Of a DNA stretch of 64,000 nucleotides, positions 37,325-50,629 are shown one piece after another (within the stretch, counting starts at the first letter, position 1; every line of letters begins with the position of its first letter). The stretch is taken from positions 4,464,001 through 4,528,000 of the forward strand of contig JBHGNT010000007.1 of NCBI GenBank assembly GCA_043228905.1, in the 5' to 3' direction. Position numbers and translations under genes: made by a program. Origin of the DNA: Azolla caroliniana (lineage: Eukaryota > Polypodiophyta). Under the pieces are notes generated by a model. That model made no database searches and was not told the DNA's origin. It saw nothing but the letters and a program-made list of their open reading frames with translations.

Positions 37325-40300
37325 AAATTTTTGATGCTTGCCATGCATATAATATGTTTAAAGGAAAAAAGGAATATTTGGTCTTTCTTTCATTCATTTG
37401 ATCGCTGTCTGAATTTCAGTGTAACATTTACAAAGCTTGCTATGCCTTGTCTTTTTTGCTATCCTTATATTTCGGAGCCTTGTTTTGGTTCTATATTTAA
37501 ACCATTTGTGAGTGCTTTCTATGGTGGCTTCCTTCCCCGATTGGGGGTGATTGATGGGATATCTCAGTCAAAGTAAAGAGACTAAAAAAGATACCAATTC
37601 TCCTTTTCCACGCATATAAATTTTGTATCACATTACATTAGGACTTGCAAAGTATCTTTGGTTGAATTGGAACCTAGAGCCACATTCCATTACGTTTTAA
37701 GTAATATTTCCAACTTAGAGTTTATCCTACTGAATTTGAGGAGCTTTATCTTGAAACATGTCTTTGCATTTTGTTAAATTTAGCTGCTTTGTTCTCTCTC
37801 AAGCTACTGTCTAAAACCTTCAAATGGGATGAGTAATAAAGGATTTAGGAGCATTAGTTAATCAAAACTCATATTTTAATAAAACTAATTCTTAAATTGA
37901 CTCTCATGCATTGCGAGTCATTACCTGAGGAAATCATACCAAAGTGATGATATGAATGGAGAGATGCATAACAGGTCCACATGCAGCTGTCATTTTGCCT
38001 AGAGAATAACATGAATAGTTTGATCTTCAGTTGAAGACATGCTTTCTCATTTATCAAACTAATCATAGAGACATTCAGTTGAACTTCATGAAATCCATAT
38101 ACAAGAGGTGGAAAAGAGCTATATGTTATTTTCACTAAGCCGTAGGAACAATATTTGATTGATGTCCTATAAAATCCATATATACAAGGTTTTGAAAAGC
38201 AAATGTATTTATATGATGATTTCCTTATGCGTTGGCCTCGTAGAAGTAATAAGTGAATCCTTTGCACAATGCGAAGTTTTCAAGTTGTAAGAGCAATGAA
38301 TTAATTCTTATAGTGTATTCTTAAAGGATTGATGCATAACTTCCAAGAAAAGTTCTAATAGCTGTGTTTTATTCATTCATGTCTTCTCCCCAGAGAAGAT
38401 CCTCACAAAGTTCCTTTGAGATGAAGAATATATAAAGTGAAACAAAAACAAGAGTAAGGTGAACAAGCAGAACCTAAATTTAGTTCTATTTACATTTTTT
38501 TTTCTGGGTGAATTTGTATTGTACAGCCTTTGTTGGTCTCATAGATCATTCTGAACTCATTAGAGCTGTAAGTGTATTCTATCATTCTTTTTGTTCTGGA
38601 GATCATTATGATGTGAAAGAGGCCAATAGCTCCTGTTTCTTTTAGTGATGAAGTTGTGAAGGTCATTTGAGATTACATTTCTTTATCAGTTTTGAAAGCC
38701 TAGCATGCTGTGATAGAGCATTCAGCAACAGCCTTCTCTTTCTTTTTGCTATGAATTTGTAAAAATAATTTGAGATTATATTTTCTATCAGTTTTGAAAC
38801 CCCATTACACTGTAAAAGTGGAGACAACCATCTCCTAAATCAGCTAACAGCTATGCATTATGGAGACAGAACTCATGTTCCATTCTTGTTTTCTGGTTTA
38901 GATTCATTCTTTAAGAGGTTTTAGAAACTAAGCCTCGATTAGGCAAAATGTGATGGAAGACGCCAGAGCCATGCATGTTACATGCCATGAATAAATGAAA
39001 TGCTAGGAATTGTTTCTGCACATTTGATTGGTGCAATTGCAAGTTATGCAATTTGAGGGATGAGGAGGAACCCATAAGGCTAAGGTGCAGCTGGGGGAGA
39101 GAATTCTTAAAAAAATGCATGGAGGCTGATCCTATATGACTACAGGAGGGTTCCCCAATCCTGAAATTTCGTTAGGATATTTAGTGCTGTTGAACCAGAC
39201 AAAGTGGCAACCGTGCATAGCATTTTCGGTGCCAACCATAAGGCATCAAATCTGTTTTTTGTCTTTCCATGATTCATTATTACATTTCAAGCCATTGGCT
39301 TTTAGGAAGTGTGCATAGAAAAATCATTTTTTTGGTTACATGCATTGATGAGTCTCATATGTGAGGTTTTATAAGTCATTATGTTCTTTTAGAGACGTTA
39401 ATGTATCTTTATCACTTTCTCCAAGCTTTAAATCATAATACATCTAAAGGGGTTATAGTGCCTTAATTTAACAAGGGCACAAAACCAGTTTAAGTATGAT
39501 TGTGCCAGATGTGTTGATTAGATTTGGTAATAATTTTGTCAAATGGTGATCCAATTTGTTTCGAGTATAAATGCACACGCATGCATTGGGCACTAGGATC
39601 CATAAGGGATTATGATGATGATGATGCCTCTTATTCCTGCTAGCACATAGTATAGTTGCTTGAGCACCATTGAGGAATTATTGCTGGAATTACAGCATTT
39701 TGCATCTGTACACGTAGATACATATGAATGTATATCAGGATTTTTACACTTGATATGATCACTGCATCTGGACAGACTATGCACACACCTCTGAGGTAGA
39801 TGTAACATATTATGTTATGCTTTTCTTGTCCTGTTAGATATTTAATGAAGATAATCTCTTTTGTTGAGTAAAAAAATGTTCCTTCATGTCTATAAAGGTA
39901 TGATAGTAATGTATTATGTAATTGCCATGTTCTTGAATGCATTCATACTCTGCACGTTCTTATGAATCTGTGACGGCAATGTCAGTATATTCTCTTTTCT
40001 TGAGGAAGCGAATGATAATTGCATGCCTATAAAGGCACTAATAGGAATCCATCACACAATTGACACATTTTTTAATGCATTCATACTCTTTCTATGCTTA
40101 TTCATAACGCTCTTACAAATCTAGCATGCAATCCTATTCTATGATTCCCAAGGCTTAAAACCATTTTCCAAGAAGTTATACAGACATTGAAACAGACATT
40201 TTGTCACTGTCTTGAGATAGATTGCCTCTCTCCATTTACTGCTTATGTGGATCACGTGCCACTTACATGGTTTCCTTATCAGAACTTCTGTACACTCAAC

Positions 40301-41117
40301 ATTGGGCACAGTGGGTGCATTAACCCCAGCTACCATCACTGAAACATTTATTCTGTTTTCTGTTGATGCTCTTGGGTTTTCCATTTGGATTTTTGGTTAC
40401 GTAATTCAAAGATAAAGGATTCAATAATGTTTGTCTGTTTCTCATAACGTGGAACTATCTGCAATGTTGCAATGATGCAATAGTTTCAGCAGCTGATGTC
40501 ATTCAAGCAAGTATTGGAGACGGACTATCATTCTATGTTTCATACTTTTTCTCAGTTAGACTTGTACATGCAGCTATGTCAACTATAGTGGACCCCCATA
40601 GTTTTACAAACTGATCCTTGTATCATGGAGCTATATTTAGTTTAATGATATTTTAATAGTTTTACGAATCATTTTTTGATGTGATAGAAGTCCAGCATTG
40701 TACATCTTCACTGTGTCGGGTACATTTGTATGGCCGTGGAGATATAGTATGGTGTATGTTAATACCAAAAAGTGTGTTTTCCAAGGAGGTATATCATTCT
40801 CAATTTAGAACAGTGATCATGATCAGGATTATGGAGGAGAGGGAGAAATGGCATTAACGCGCAGTGTTATTTGCATCTTTCTACAAATGCTTTTGATATT
40901 ACTGAGGTGAGTTCATGCTCTATGTAACATACTTTCTTCAGTTTTCTTCATTGTGCTTACACACTTGTATGCAAGGGCCTGTATGTCTTTGTACAAATAT
41001 TTTAAACGAAATGCTTGAGAAAAGTTAGATTGCTAATGAACAAATACATATGTTTTTGTGCTATTGATGAAAAGATGGTTGTGGAAATGGGCTGTCTAAA
41101 AAGATTGAGTTTCGCAG

Positions 41118-44100
41118 GCTGGTGCTCCGCCCCAACCAGAATTCAATAGGGCTGTAGAAAAACGTTTGGATTCTAATTGGCTCTCTGAAGTATTTGAGAC
41201 CTCAGCTCTTGTAAGAACCACCTTTTTTCTTTGCACGTTATCAATGTTTCTTGTATGGTCTTCATCAGGCATAATGTTTGTGCAGATTATTCCGTTGTTA
41301 GGAACCAAAAATTTGGTTAAATGTGAGGAACCTGTCTTTTTATCATCTGCAAGCTTTTCAACAAGGAAATTTACAGATATGGGATGTCTTAGCAAACCTA
41401 TCTTCTTGGGTTTAGCGCAAGATACAAATCAACCAATTTTTGCAGTTGATATCAGTACATTTTCCAGGTATAATGTTACGAAATGAATAATGTTATGGGA
41501 AATCAGTTAGGATAGCTTTCACGCATCAAGATGAAACATGCACTTTTTGCCTATGTGAACAGTACAGATCTAAATGCACTGCGAGGGCTAGAAGGAACTG
41601 AATGGGTAGATCTTCGTCGGTATGGATCACAATTACCCATTGCTGATGCTGGCCTTTTGGCGTATGCCAGGGGGATGGTGGAATGGCACAGGAGAAATGT
41701 TAGAAAATTTTTGCATCCCTAAAATAAGTAGATCCCTTATTATTGGAAGAGATGCAATTTAATCTTGCATATTCATTTAAGGAGGACTCCAAAATATCTG
41801 AATTTTATCTGGTTCTCCAAATGCAACCGAGTTTCTGCTATTTCTCCAAATGCTTTTGTCTTCGGCACTTGTTTATGCTATTTGACCAATTCATTCCTTT
41901 GCTCTCAATTATATCTTGTATTTGAGCAGTTATATGCCTACTTCATCCCTTTTTCTCTTTCTGCGGTTGACAAGGGCATTTGAGAAATAAAGAATAGTTG
42001 GGGGCATTTACTGGAATTGACTATAGTCAAGGTTCATTTACTGGGCTCGTTATGTTTCTCTACATCACATTCTCAAATGCTTCAAGTTCATCTTCTAGAT
42101 ATATGATTATATCATATTCTGATGATTTTAAAGAGTAGTAATAAACTACCCCCCACGAGGCATGTTTGGAAAAGTCAGTAACCATAGATGACCTGGCGAC
42201 ATATCATTCATGCCTGAAAATGAGTAGCAGCACATATGCCAATGTAGTAAATAATTTTTTATGGCATTTATGAATCAGTATAAACATGTGGAGGCACATC
42301 TGGCAGAATAAATCTTATACACCTTAAGTTTATCCCTTTCATATGTTCAACTTTGTCCCTCTATAAATTGATTTTCAGTTTGTTTCTTTGTTCACTGATT
42401 GAAATGTTTTACTTAAGTCCCTCAGAAATATCATACTATAATTAAAAATAGAATGCATTGGTCTCCATTTGGAGTTAGAAATTCTGTGGCCACTGTTGAG
42501 AAAATGGAGTCAGAGGAGGTCACGACTTGCAATGCTCCTACTTTGTTTTTTGTTCATTGATTGGAAGTTTTTATTTAGTCTCTTTGAAATATCATATTTT
42601 AATTAAAATAGAACATATTTGGTTTCCATTTGGAATTAGAAATTCTGTGGCCATTGTGGTGAGAAAATGGAGCCAAAAGGAGGAGGTCACAACTTGCAAT
42701 GCCGCTCTACATCATGTGGAACTTCTGCCTATCCTCGACTGGTTGGATTTCTTCAATTTGTATTCGTAACATCTCCATACAATCAATATGAAATAACTGT
42801 AAATAATTACAATGCTGTACCTAGAGTGTGAAGTAAAGATTTATACTGTTCTATTGAAATTCTCCATTTGTCTTTTGTATGGCGATGTTATATCACATTT
42901 GAAATGCAAAAGGGTTATGTCCTTTGATTTGAATTCCTACTTAACATGAGTAATATCTGTTACGTCTATCCAGGATCCAGCAATTATAGTACTCGTTACC
43001 TGTGGTGACTTTGTCCTCCTTGGTAGACAGGTAATTCCAGTGTGAATAAAACTCAATAACTAGTCATTGTTATGGTGTAGAGTCTAGATTACGTACTTTA
43101 TTTCCCTATTCTCGAGCTTGTTAGTAGTTTTCTGTTCAACATAAACTGTTATAATCTTTGTTAGGTCTCATAGCCCATTGTGATCTTTTAGAGAAAATTA
43201 ATATTTTTTTCTTTCTTTCATATTCTTTTTGCAATACTAGTTTCCAAAGATGCTCATTTTTTTTTCTCAAGCTGATTATCTTCTCAATTCTTGAATGAAC
43301 AAGTTGTAGAATAACGTTTATTGTTTTTTATTAAGGTTCATTTCAATATATACACACATATACAATTTTATGTACCTATCTATGTATAAATGCATATATA
43401 ACACAATTGTATGTACGTATATATGTGTATGTATATAACACTGGAAATAGGTAGAGAGGTTAGGTACCTTAATTGTGCTGCCTGGGGTTAATAGAACAAC
43501 TATTTCAAAATATCTGATTCTCAATGGTGTGCGTATGGACACTGTATATAAATTATTGCTGGTCCCTGATGCCCTTTAGTGAGCTTTTCTTCCTTTTCCT
43601 GTATCATGGAGATGACTCCTATAATATCAAATTTATACCCAAATGTCTATTAAAATAGGATATGCTAATCTAACTTTCTAAAAGAAATGGGGAGAGATAA
43701 AAAGAGAGGGAGAGATATAGACATAATCAACATTTTGTTTGTAAGCAGAGCAAGTGGGATGAAGGTCGCTACTCTTTGTTGGCAGGATTTGTGGAGGTTG
43801 GGGAGACATTTGAGACTGCTGCTGCAAGGGAAGTACATGAAGAGGCTGGTGTACATCTAGAGCATAAAACTATCAGGCATGGTGCTTGTCTTTGAAATTA
43901 GTTTTTGGATGTGTCAAGTAAATTCAACTTGTTGCACAATAGTTTTAATATCAAAGCAGCTATGCATTGAATGTATTTTTGTAGCAGTGTACACTGATTG
44001 AGCAAGCCTTTTAATTGCATTAATTCTATATCCAGGTATATTGCAAGTCAGCCCTGGCCATTTCCATCATCTTTAATGGTCGGATTTATTGCATCAGCAA

Positions 44101-47100
44101 AACACAAACTTGACATGTCAAAGCTACATTATGAAATGCCAGATGATGTGGTTCCAGTCGGTATTCAGGGTCTCAATATTTTGAGACAGCAAAGGAGCCT
44201 TCCCGACATTTTTGTTGATATGAATGAGCTTGAGGTACTAACTTTATGATTTGTTTTAAACTTTTTATATGATTTAAGAGTGAGAGTATACATTGGTTTT
44301 ATTTACCATGCTCTCGATTTTGGAAAACAGAAACAACAATGTTTCTTCCTTAATTTGATCTCTGTTATAGTTTAATTTTTATTGTTTGTTTATGGTATCA
44401 TCTTGGAGTGGCCAATGTTGAAGATCTTTTGAAGTTTCAGCCTATCTAAGTTCAGATCTTAAGAACTTAAACCAGATTCTTTAGTACCCAATATTAATTA
44501 GTTTTATTCTGGTTTGTTGTTCTCAAAGACGAAAAAATATATTTAGATGTAATCGCTTGTTTTCATAGGCCATTTTGGCCTTTTAAAAGGCCTTAATATA
44601 TCCTTTTTTCTCCATCTGATTGAAACTATTTTCTTATCTATTACTTAATCTTCGTGTGCAGCAAGAGTTTTGATGTGTTTTGGATTTACCGTTGTCACGA
44701 CTCTGTGATTACTGTGGCCTACTTATTGCCTATTTATAACCTAGGGCAACACAACTCTGGGTTTAAATCTTATTTTTTACAGGAATAAGTAATTTATATC
44801 ACCTAATCTACTGTTATAGGATGCCAAATGGATTCATAAAAGTTTCTTGCATGTAATCCTCCAAGGCACACAACCTGCTGGTACTAAATTTAGTGTACCT
44901 GGAAAGCATGCCATTGCACATTTCCTCATGAGAGAATGGATTGCTCGTGATAAGAAAATTGAATGGGCAGGAAATCAACTTTCTACTACTGAGATTGATG
45001 AAGGTTTGTCCAGATTATACAATACTATCCAATTTATAGCAAATTTTTAAGCATGAATTCTAATTCAACTGACTTATGTATTTGATATTCACAAGTGTCC
45101 CCATTCTTTACAATTTCAGGGGTTTTCAAGTATGTTCTTGCTCGTGTATATGATGATCATGGGAATGAGAAATTGGTAATTGATCTCTTTCTAGTTCAGT
45201 CAGATTTATATTCTACTACCTCCCAATACAAATCTTGTTATCATATAAGGTCTGACTGGGGTAATGTCTTTGGTCTCATACACCCTTAAACCTTTCAGAG
45301 ACCTTAATATAACATTTGATCTCTTCTGTCTATTGCGCTCTTTTAATAAAACCATCTAATACTGCAAAAAGACATACTTTTTTTTGAGCAAATTTAATTT
45401 CTATGTTGAAAGATATTCTAAATTTATTCCTTCCCAATAGGTGTTACAGAATCTGATTTTGATATAAGGAAAAGAATTAGAGGTGAAATGCGTAGAGATA
45501 GGAAATGACATCAAAGGCAAAGACTCTCTGCTGGGCTGACACTGACAGTGTGTGATGATCTAATGTTGTATTGGAAGTTTTTGGAACCATCCTAGGATGT
45601 GTGAAGTTACCCATTGCAGATTTTCTTTGTTACCATCTATGATGAAATGTTGGCTACAATTATTATTGTATATATTCATTCCTTTTCCTCTTAGATATAA
45701 AAGGCTTTTGCGATTTTTGATACACAAACCTTTTTTTAATGCTCTCTTTGTCTCTTTGCTCGCCTTTGTTGGTGAAGGTGGCATAGGAAACTAGCAATGA
45801 AGAGTTTATTCAATATTTTGTGTAACTTTTTGAACTGCACTTATTTATTTTCTGTATTCTTGTGGAGCTCAAAGTGTTCGAACATACATATATTTGTTGG
45901 ATGGAATTATGAATACTTGGCTTAGGATGTTACTGTTTTTTTCAGCTAATCTTGCACATCTTTCTGATAATAGAATTCTATATTGTCAGATTGTGCGCGG
46001 TGATAAGAAGTTTTCCTTTCATGGTGAAATATTGAACAATATCAAGGGAGAACTTCAAGATATGCAACTCCAGGTATAACCTTAACCTTGTCCTATCGAA
46101 CACAAATTCACCATAAAATCTTGATATATGTGATGAAAAAGCTTGATTCATGTAAGCACAATGAGGAAGGATTGAAACATGAACTTGTATAGAAAAAACG
46201 CTCTAAACTGCCTAGGGTGATCGCTAACAAATATTATTGGTAGAGGGAGGGATGTGCCCAAAGATTAGCACCTCATACGTCTCCAATAGTTGTCATGAAA
46301 ACATTGCATGGATCTATGGTGCTCTAGAATTCTTCACTGCCAATTGTTGGATGTCACCTTTCCATGGATGTCATATTATATTCCTCCCTTAACACTCCCT
46401 TTTGTACCTTATTTCAACGTGTCAAACGTCTTTACATATGAGATAATATGTGAACTCCAACATATACTTTTCATACATAAACTTTAGCAGATGCTGGAAG
46501 ATCTCTTCTTGTTAAATCATCTAGTTAGCTGCTTTTGATTTCCGAAAGTAAAAGTCACGCAATTGGAGATTGTATATGCTTCAAAATCAGTAAATAAACC
46601 TGCAGGTGTAGCTATTCTAAAGGACTTGGTCACACAATTGACCCCATATTACAGAGAGTGCCACATACAAGAGAAGAATCATGCTAAATAGGAAATAATA
46701 TTGTATCCAAATGAAGAGGTGGTAGACAAAACCAAAATCGATTATTTACTGAACATTATTTTGCTTTTGAATTCACATACCTTCATTGGATCATTCATTT
46801 TGAATCAAATAAGGTTGTGAAACCGATGGCAGCTTGTGTGCATTTCCATTTACCATGTTATATTTTAGTTTCTAGGGTGAACATTATTTGCTAACCTTCT
46901 GAGTGTTACATGCATTGTCAAGTCAACATAAACAGTTTCCACATAATACGTTCAAAGCCAACTTGATGTAATATGTATGAGTGTAGACACCACCTCTTGA
47001 CATGGATCATTCACTTTCCATCTTCATGAATTGTTCTACAAGATTAGACATTGTTGCTTTAGGTAAGATCCCCCTCTAGTTATACATTCATTTTTCACCC

Positions 47101-48679
47101 CTCATTCATCTTGTAAGTGCAAATCACCTTTCATCTAAGGGCTTGCTGGGATTTAATTTTTCTAATTCTTCCCTAGTTCGTGTCTTGTACTATCTTATAT
47201 GTGCAGAGCAATTCATTAGTTTATATCCTTGTGCTATTGAGGAACTTACTAGAGATTGATGCAAAGTAATTAACTCTTTGTGGATCTTTCATGCTAGCTA
47301 CCTTTGTGGTTATATAACCATTGTTATCCAGTTGACCCACCAACAGAATGATTGTGCAAATGAAGTGCCTTTAGCAAAGCATAAGTTGATATCGGTGACA
47401 ACTACAATGTTGCGTTCATGATCATTCCCCAATTTCGTGCTACTAGTTGATGGAAATGCAACTACATATCAGCCACCCTCTGCCCTTGGCCCTGGCTCAA
47501 AAAATAAGGATCTGGGGGAACGGATCTGCCAGTTATGCCATCTAGGAGTGGAATCAGGGGAATATCATGTTTGCCATAGTGCGTTCTCTGTTAATTGTGA
47601 GGCTGATATGTCATTGTTTTATGAAATGAGGGGAAATATTGCCTCCGCATCACACATACTGCTTTCTCTGTTAATTGTGAGGCTGATATAACCGAGATTC
47701 TGAATTTTCTGAGTCCCTTTCCTGAATGGATTTCTCCCCTCAGTTAGGATGTATGGATATTCATGCAACCTTCTTCCTCAGAACTGAACTAGAGACATTG
47801 GTTGACTCATCATTGTAATAGAATATAAAGGACAACAATGCCTGGGGCTGTTTTACTGGAAATCAACAGGCATAGAAAGATGTTAAAAAACAATCACATT
47901 ACAAAGTCAAATCATCAACCTGCATTACAAACCCAAATTACCAAAGAACTCTAATAACCTTCTTCAAATTACCCTCCCACTCCATGACTGCAGTATCTAC
48001 AGGGGTCATAATAGATTGAACAATAAAATTTGGCATGCATACAGCCTTGAATAAAAAAATAATATTTATTATCAACCCAACTCTGAAGATGATTTCCTCG
48101 CTTTGGATAACACCTGGCTTGGGCTGGTTTAGATGGTCAACCAAAGGCTTAAGGGATCACTATACGTTGGCAGTTTCCCTCCAAGATTAGACATTGTTCA
48201 GATGTGACCTCTTGTTTGGCGTCATGCATTTCCTCGTAGTTAAATGATCCTGTGGCTGTCAAGCAAGCTACTATTCTCGAGCTGTCATGCATCTCCTAGT
48301 CATTTGTCCTTGTGCTGCAGTGGTCATTTAAGTTTTGTAATGTCATGTTGTGACTTGTGCACTATGTAATTACTTGTTTTAATATGACAAATGTTACTTT
48401 TACACAGCACGAGCTATTTTATAATAATATTTTCCTTTCTCAGAATTAATGTGTATTTCTGTCTTTCTATATACCAATATGTTCCTTTCAGTTAAATTAT
48501 AATAATGGCATTTTTTTTCTCAGAAAATATTGTGTATATATATATATATATAGCTATTGTTATATGTCTGTGTCTTTATTTGTTTTTCTATAGATGGATA
48601 GATATAGACTAACAGATTTGATGGTAAAAGCAATTCACCATTAGAAACATACAGGACAGCTGCATAAATTCATACAGAC

Positions 48680-48720
<41 letters not shown>

Positions 48721-48975
48721 TCTATAATGCATGTCGTTTTATTTATAGATCAATAAATAAATATAAAATGACAGATCTGATGGTAAAAATAGCATGACGG
48801 TTTGCAGGTAGAAGTGTTGGGCGGTGGACGAATAAAACATGTCCCAAGTGAATATCTGATTCATGTGTATGGATTCTCACAAGCTTTTGGAAGAGCAAAT
48901 CATGAAGTTACTGCAGCTCTCTTACGACAGCGGTATCCACTGCATAAAGTTTCTTTATCATGGGATGGATACTAA
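41118..48975 (+). CDS. NADH-pyrophosphatase-type Nudix hydrolase fused to a Janus/PHPT1 domain
   Basis: Eleven exons join in phase to 462 residues plus stop: 41118-41210, 41286-41467, 41563-41698, 42640-42741, 42974-43030, 43749-43876, 44036-44234, 44820-45003, 45120-45175, 45990-46073, 48808-48975. Residues are counted from exon 41118. The N-terminal NudC-like region ends LLAYARGMVEWHRRN. The zinc ribbon (138-171) has FCGHCGEK and CRSTSC. The Nudix box (203-225) has every catalytic position (GFVEVGE, then REVHEEAGV). SQPWPFPSS (237-245) is the NADH pyrophosphatase signature. The plant relative NUDT19 hydrolyses NADH/NADPH-type dinucleotides and, as I remember it, ends soon after a (V)PG.FAIAH segment, seen here as VPGKHAIAHFLM. 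Here the frame continues through IDEGVFKYVLARV, IVRGDKKFSFHGEI, LGGGRIKH and IHVYGFSQAFG to WDGY, a complete Janus/PHPT1 domain with the catalytic His of PHPT1 conserved. No stop, new start or promoter-like gap separates the two halves. Confidence 0.9.
42380..42698 (+). repeat. Tandem duplication of intron end plus zinc-ribbon exon; upstream copy broken
   Basis: Two copies with a 161-bp period (42380-42538 and 42541-42698) each hold a pyrimidine-rich intron end, a TTAG acceptor and the start of the zinc-ribbon exon. The downstream copy is the working exon (42640). In the upstream copy the exon would begin at 42479 with KFCGHC, but a one-base loss makes the next codon TGA. It is a pseudo-exon. 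Confidence 0.88.
46074..48807 (+). other. Long last intron of the Nudix-Janus gene
   Basis: 2,734 bp from CAG/GTATAA to TTTGCAG/GTAGAA, splitting the Janus domain. It holds (TA)n at 48534-48552 and (CT)n(CA)n at 48680-48720. A direct repeat of about 34 bases around TTCTCTGTTAATTGTGAGGC flanks a segment at about 47583-47690. Some stretches (46450-47250) look like old inserted DNA, but no domain is identifiable. Confidence 0.7.
48680..48720. repeat. (CT)n-(CA)n microsatellite
   Basis: About ten CT units pass into about ten CA units, 90 bases upstream of the last exon of the Nudix-Janus gene. Confidence 0.93.
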
Positions 48976-50629
48976 TCAACAAAAATCTGTGTAACAAAGT
49001 TCATATTTCATTCAATGACCATCTTAAACATGAGAATATTCTTAAGGTCAGTCAGACCCTTTGTTTCTCTGGTTTTAGTTCTTCAAAGTCTGTAAGGATT
49101 TTGTATCTTTGCATAGTAGCATCCATTATAGGTGAACAATTACTTTGTCTATTCTAACAAATATTGGGACTATAATAAAGGATAACTGCAGCCAAAGTTT
49201 GTATGTAGTAGAGTGGTAAATTCGACAGTCTTGTTGCAATGCCTTACACTTATATTTATATTTGTGGAGATTTAACCATTTGGTCAATAGTTAAATCCAT
49301 AAAGCATATGATGATCATTCTTTGGAAGCCTCAGTTTTTAGAGAGTGTGAAGGTAGATTTTTGTTTTTGTAAGAAGGATTTTGATTTATAATGCTTTCAC
49401 GACATACCTATTTCAGATGGAAGTTTGAATGTCTAAATGCCTTTGTCATATTTACTTTAATTATCAGCATGTGGGTCAGTCTTCCTTCTCCAACGAAGGC
49501 TGTCCCTCTTTTGATGAGACCATAAAGAAGAAATGCCTCAATGCCTCAATATATATAAAACATATTTGAAAGGCCGGCCAAAGCCTCCATATAAGAAAAA
49601 CAAATCAAGTGATTAGAGATTTTCTGAGGCTGGCTTCATCTCATCATCTTTATTCCCTGCCATCCTTTTGTTCTTGTTTCTACTCCATGCCTCAAAGCTT
49701 CTGCCTCAAATCACTTTCTTTTATTTGTTAGTTCCAACATGCAAATTTATAACCTTCATAGTCCATTTCAATCTTCTTTGGACTCCATTAGTGGATGAAT
49801 ATGTGGATGATTCCATACAAAGATGTCTTCAAATGAAGATAGTGATTAAGGCTTTGTTTTTTTCGTTGAAGGGTGATACGTTCATCATGTCAAAAGAAAT
49901 ATGAGTCATTCGCTAAGCTAAAGTTCCAAAAGCTATAACTACAATTACACATAAAGACAATTAAGTTGATAAAATATGCATATGTGTGTATATGTATGTT
50001 ACAATTTCAACATATCAAATTACCAATGAATACTTTGATGGTCGAGTATGATGATCTATTAATCATGCCCTAAGTTATGTGATCGATAATTGTATGCTTT
50101 TGACAATTAAGTTGATAAAATATACATGTGTATGTATATCTATGTTACAAATTCCACACATTAGAGAAATCATTGATTGTTACCAATGAACACTTTGATG
50201 GTCGAAAATAATGTCCCAATTATCATGCCTTGAGTTATGTAAACCAATAGTTATATGCTTCTCCACTTGGTTGTGAGATCTATAGAACTTCTAGCACATT
50301 GGAATGCATGGTGATGGAGTCGCTTGCATTGCTATCCCAAGAGGGATGTCTCAATCTTGAGATCTTTCTTCACAAATATATGAGAGTTCTTGGAACGCTA
50401 GAGTCCTTGTTTTCATTACGAGCAATGAATCCACATCATATTACTCCATCGAAGCCCATGGTGTCGATGCCGACTCTATGTCTATAAGGAAGAGACACTC
50501 AAATCTAACTCTCTAGGACTCTTCTTCAAATAATGGTAGTGGTGGAATGAGTGCCCAACACCAAATAGCACAAAACACATTCCATTTCACAAGTCACTCT
50601 CTTGCACTAATGTCATCTCCACCCTAAAC
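48976..50629. other. Intergenic, no gene recognised
   Basis: The first part should be the 3' UTR of the Nudix-Janus gene. The stretch contains a tandem duplication of about 145-160 bp at 49959-50262 and a 62-codon frame at 50299-50487 that has unusually even composition but no known family. Telomere-like ACCCTAAACCTAAACCCTAA sits at 50624-50642, just past the stop of the next gene. Confidence 0.5.
49959..50262. repeat. Tandem duplication, two diverged copies of about 145-160 bp
   Basis: Both copies start with GACAATTAAGTTGATAAAAT and share TACCAATGAA.ACTTTGATGG, then TATCATGCC/TAATCATGCC and GAGTTATGT/AAGTTATGT. The second copy carries an extra 15 bases in its middle. Confidence 0.85.

Noticed and set aside
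41531-41562. An exon starting at ATG 41531 (MKHALFAYVNS)
   Set aside because: It cannot be joined in phase to the preceding exon. The acceptor at 41561-41562 gives TFS/STDLNAL in frame with a good pyrimidine tract.
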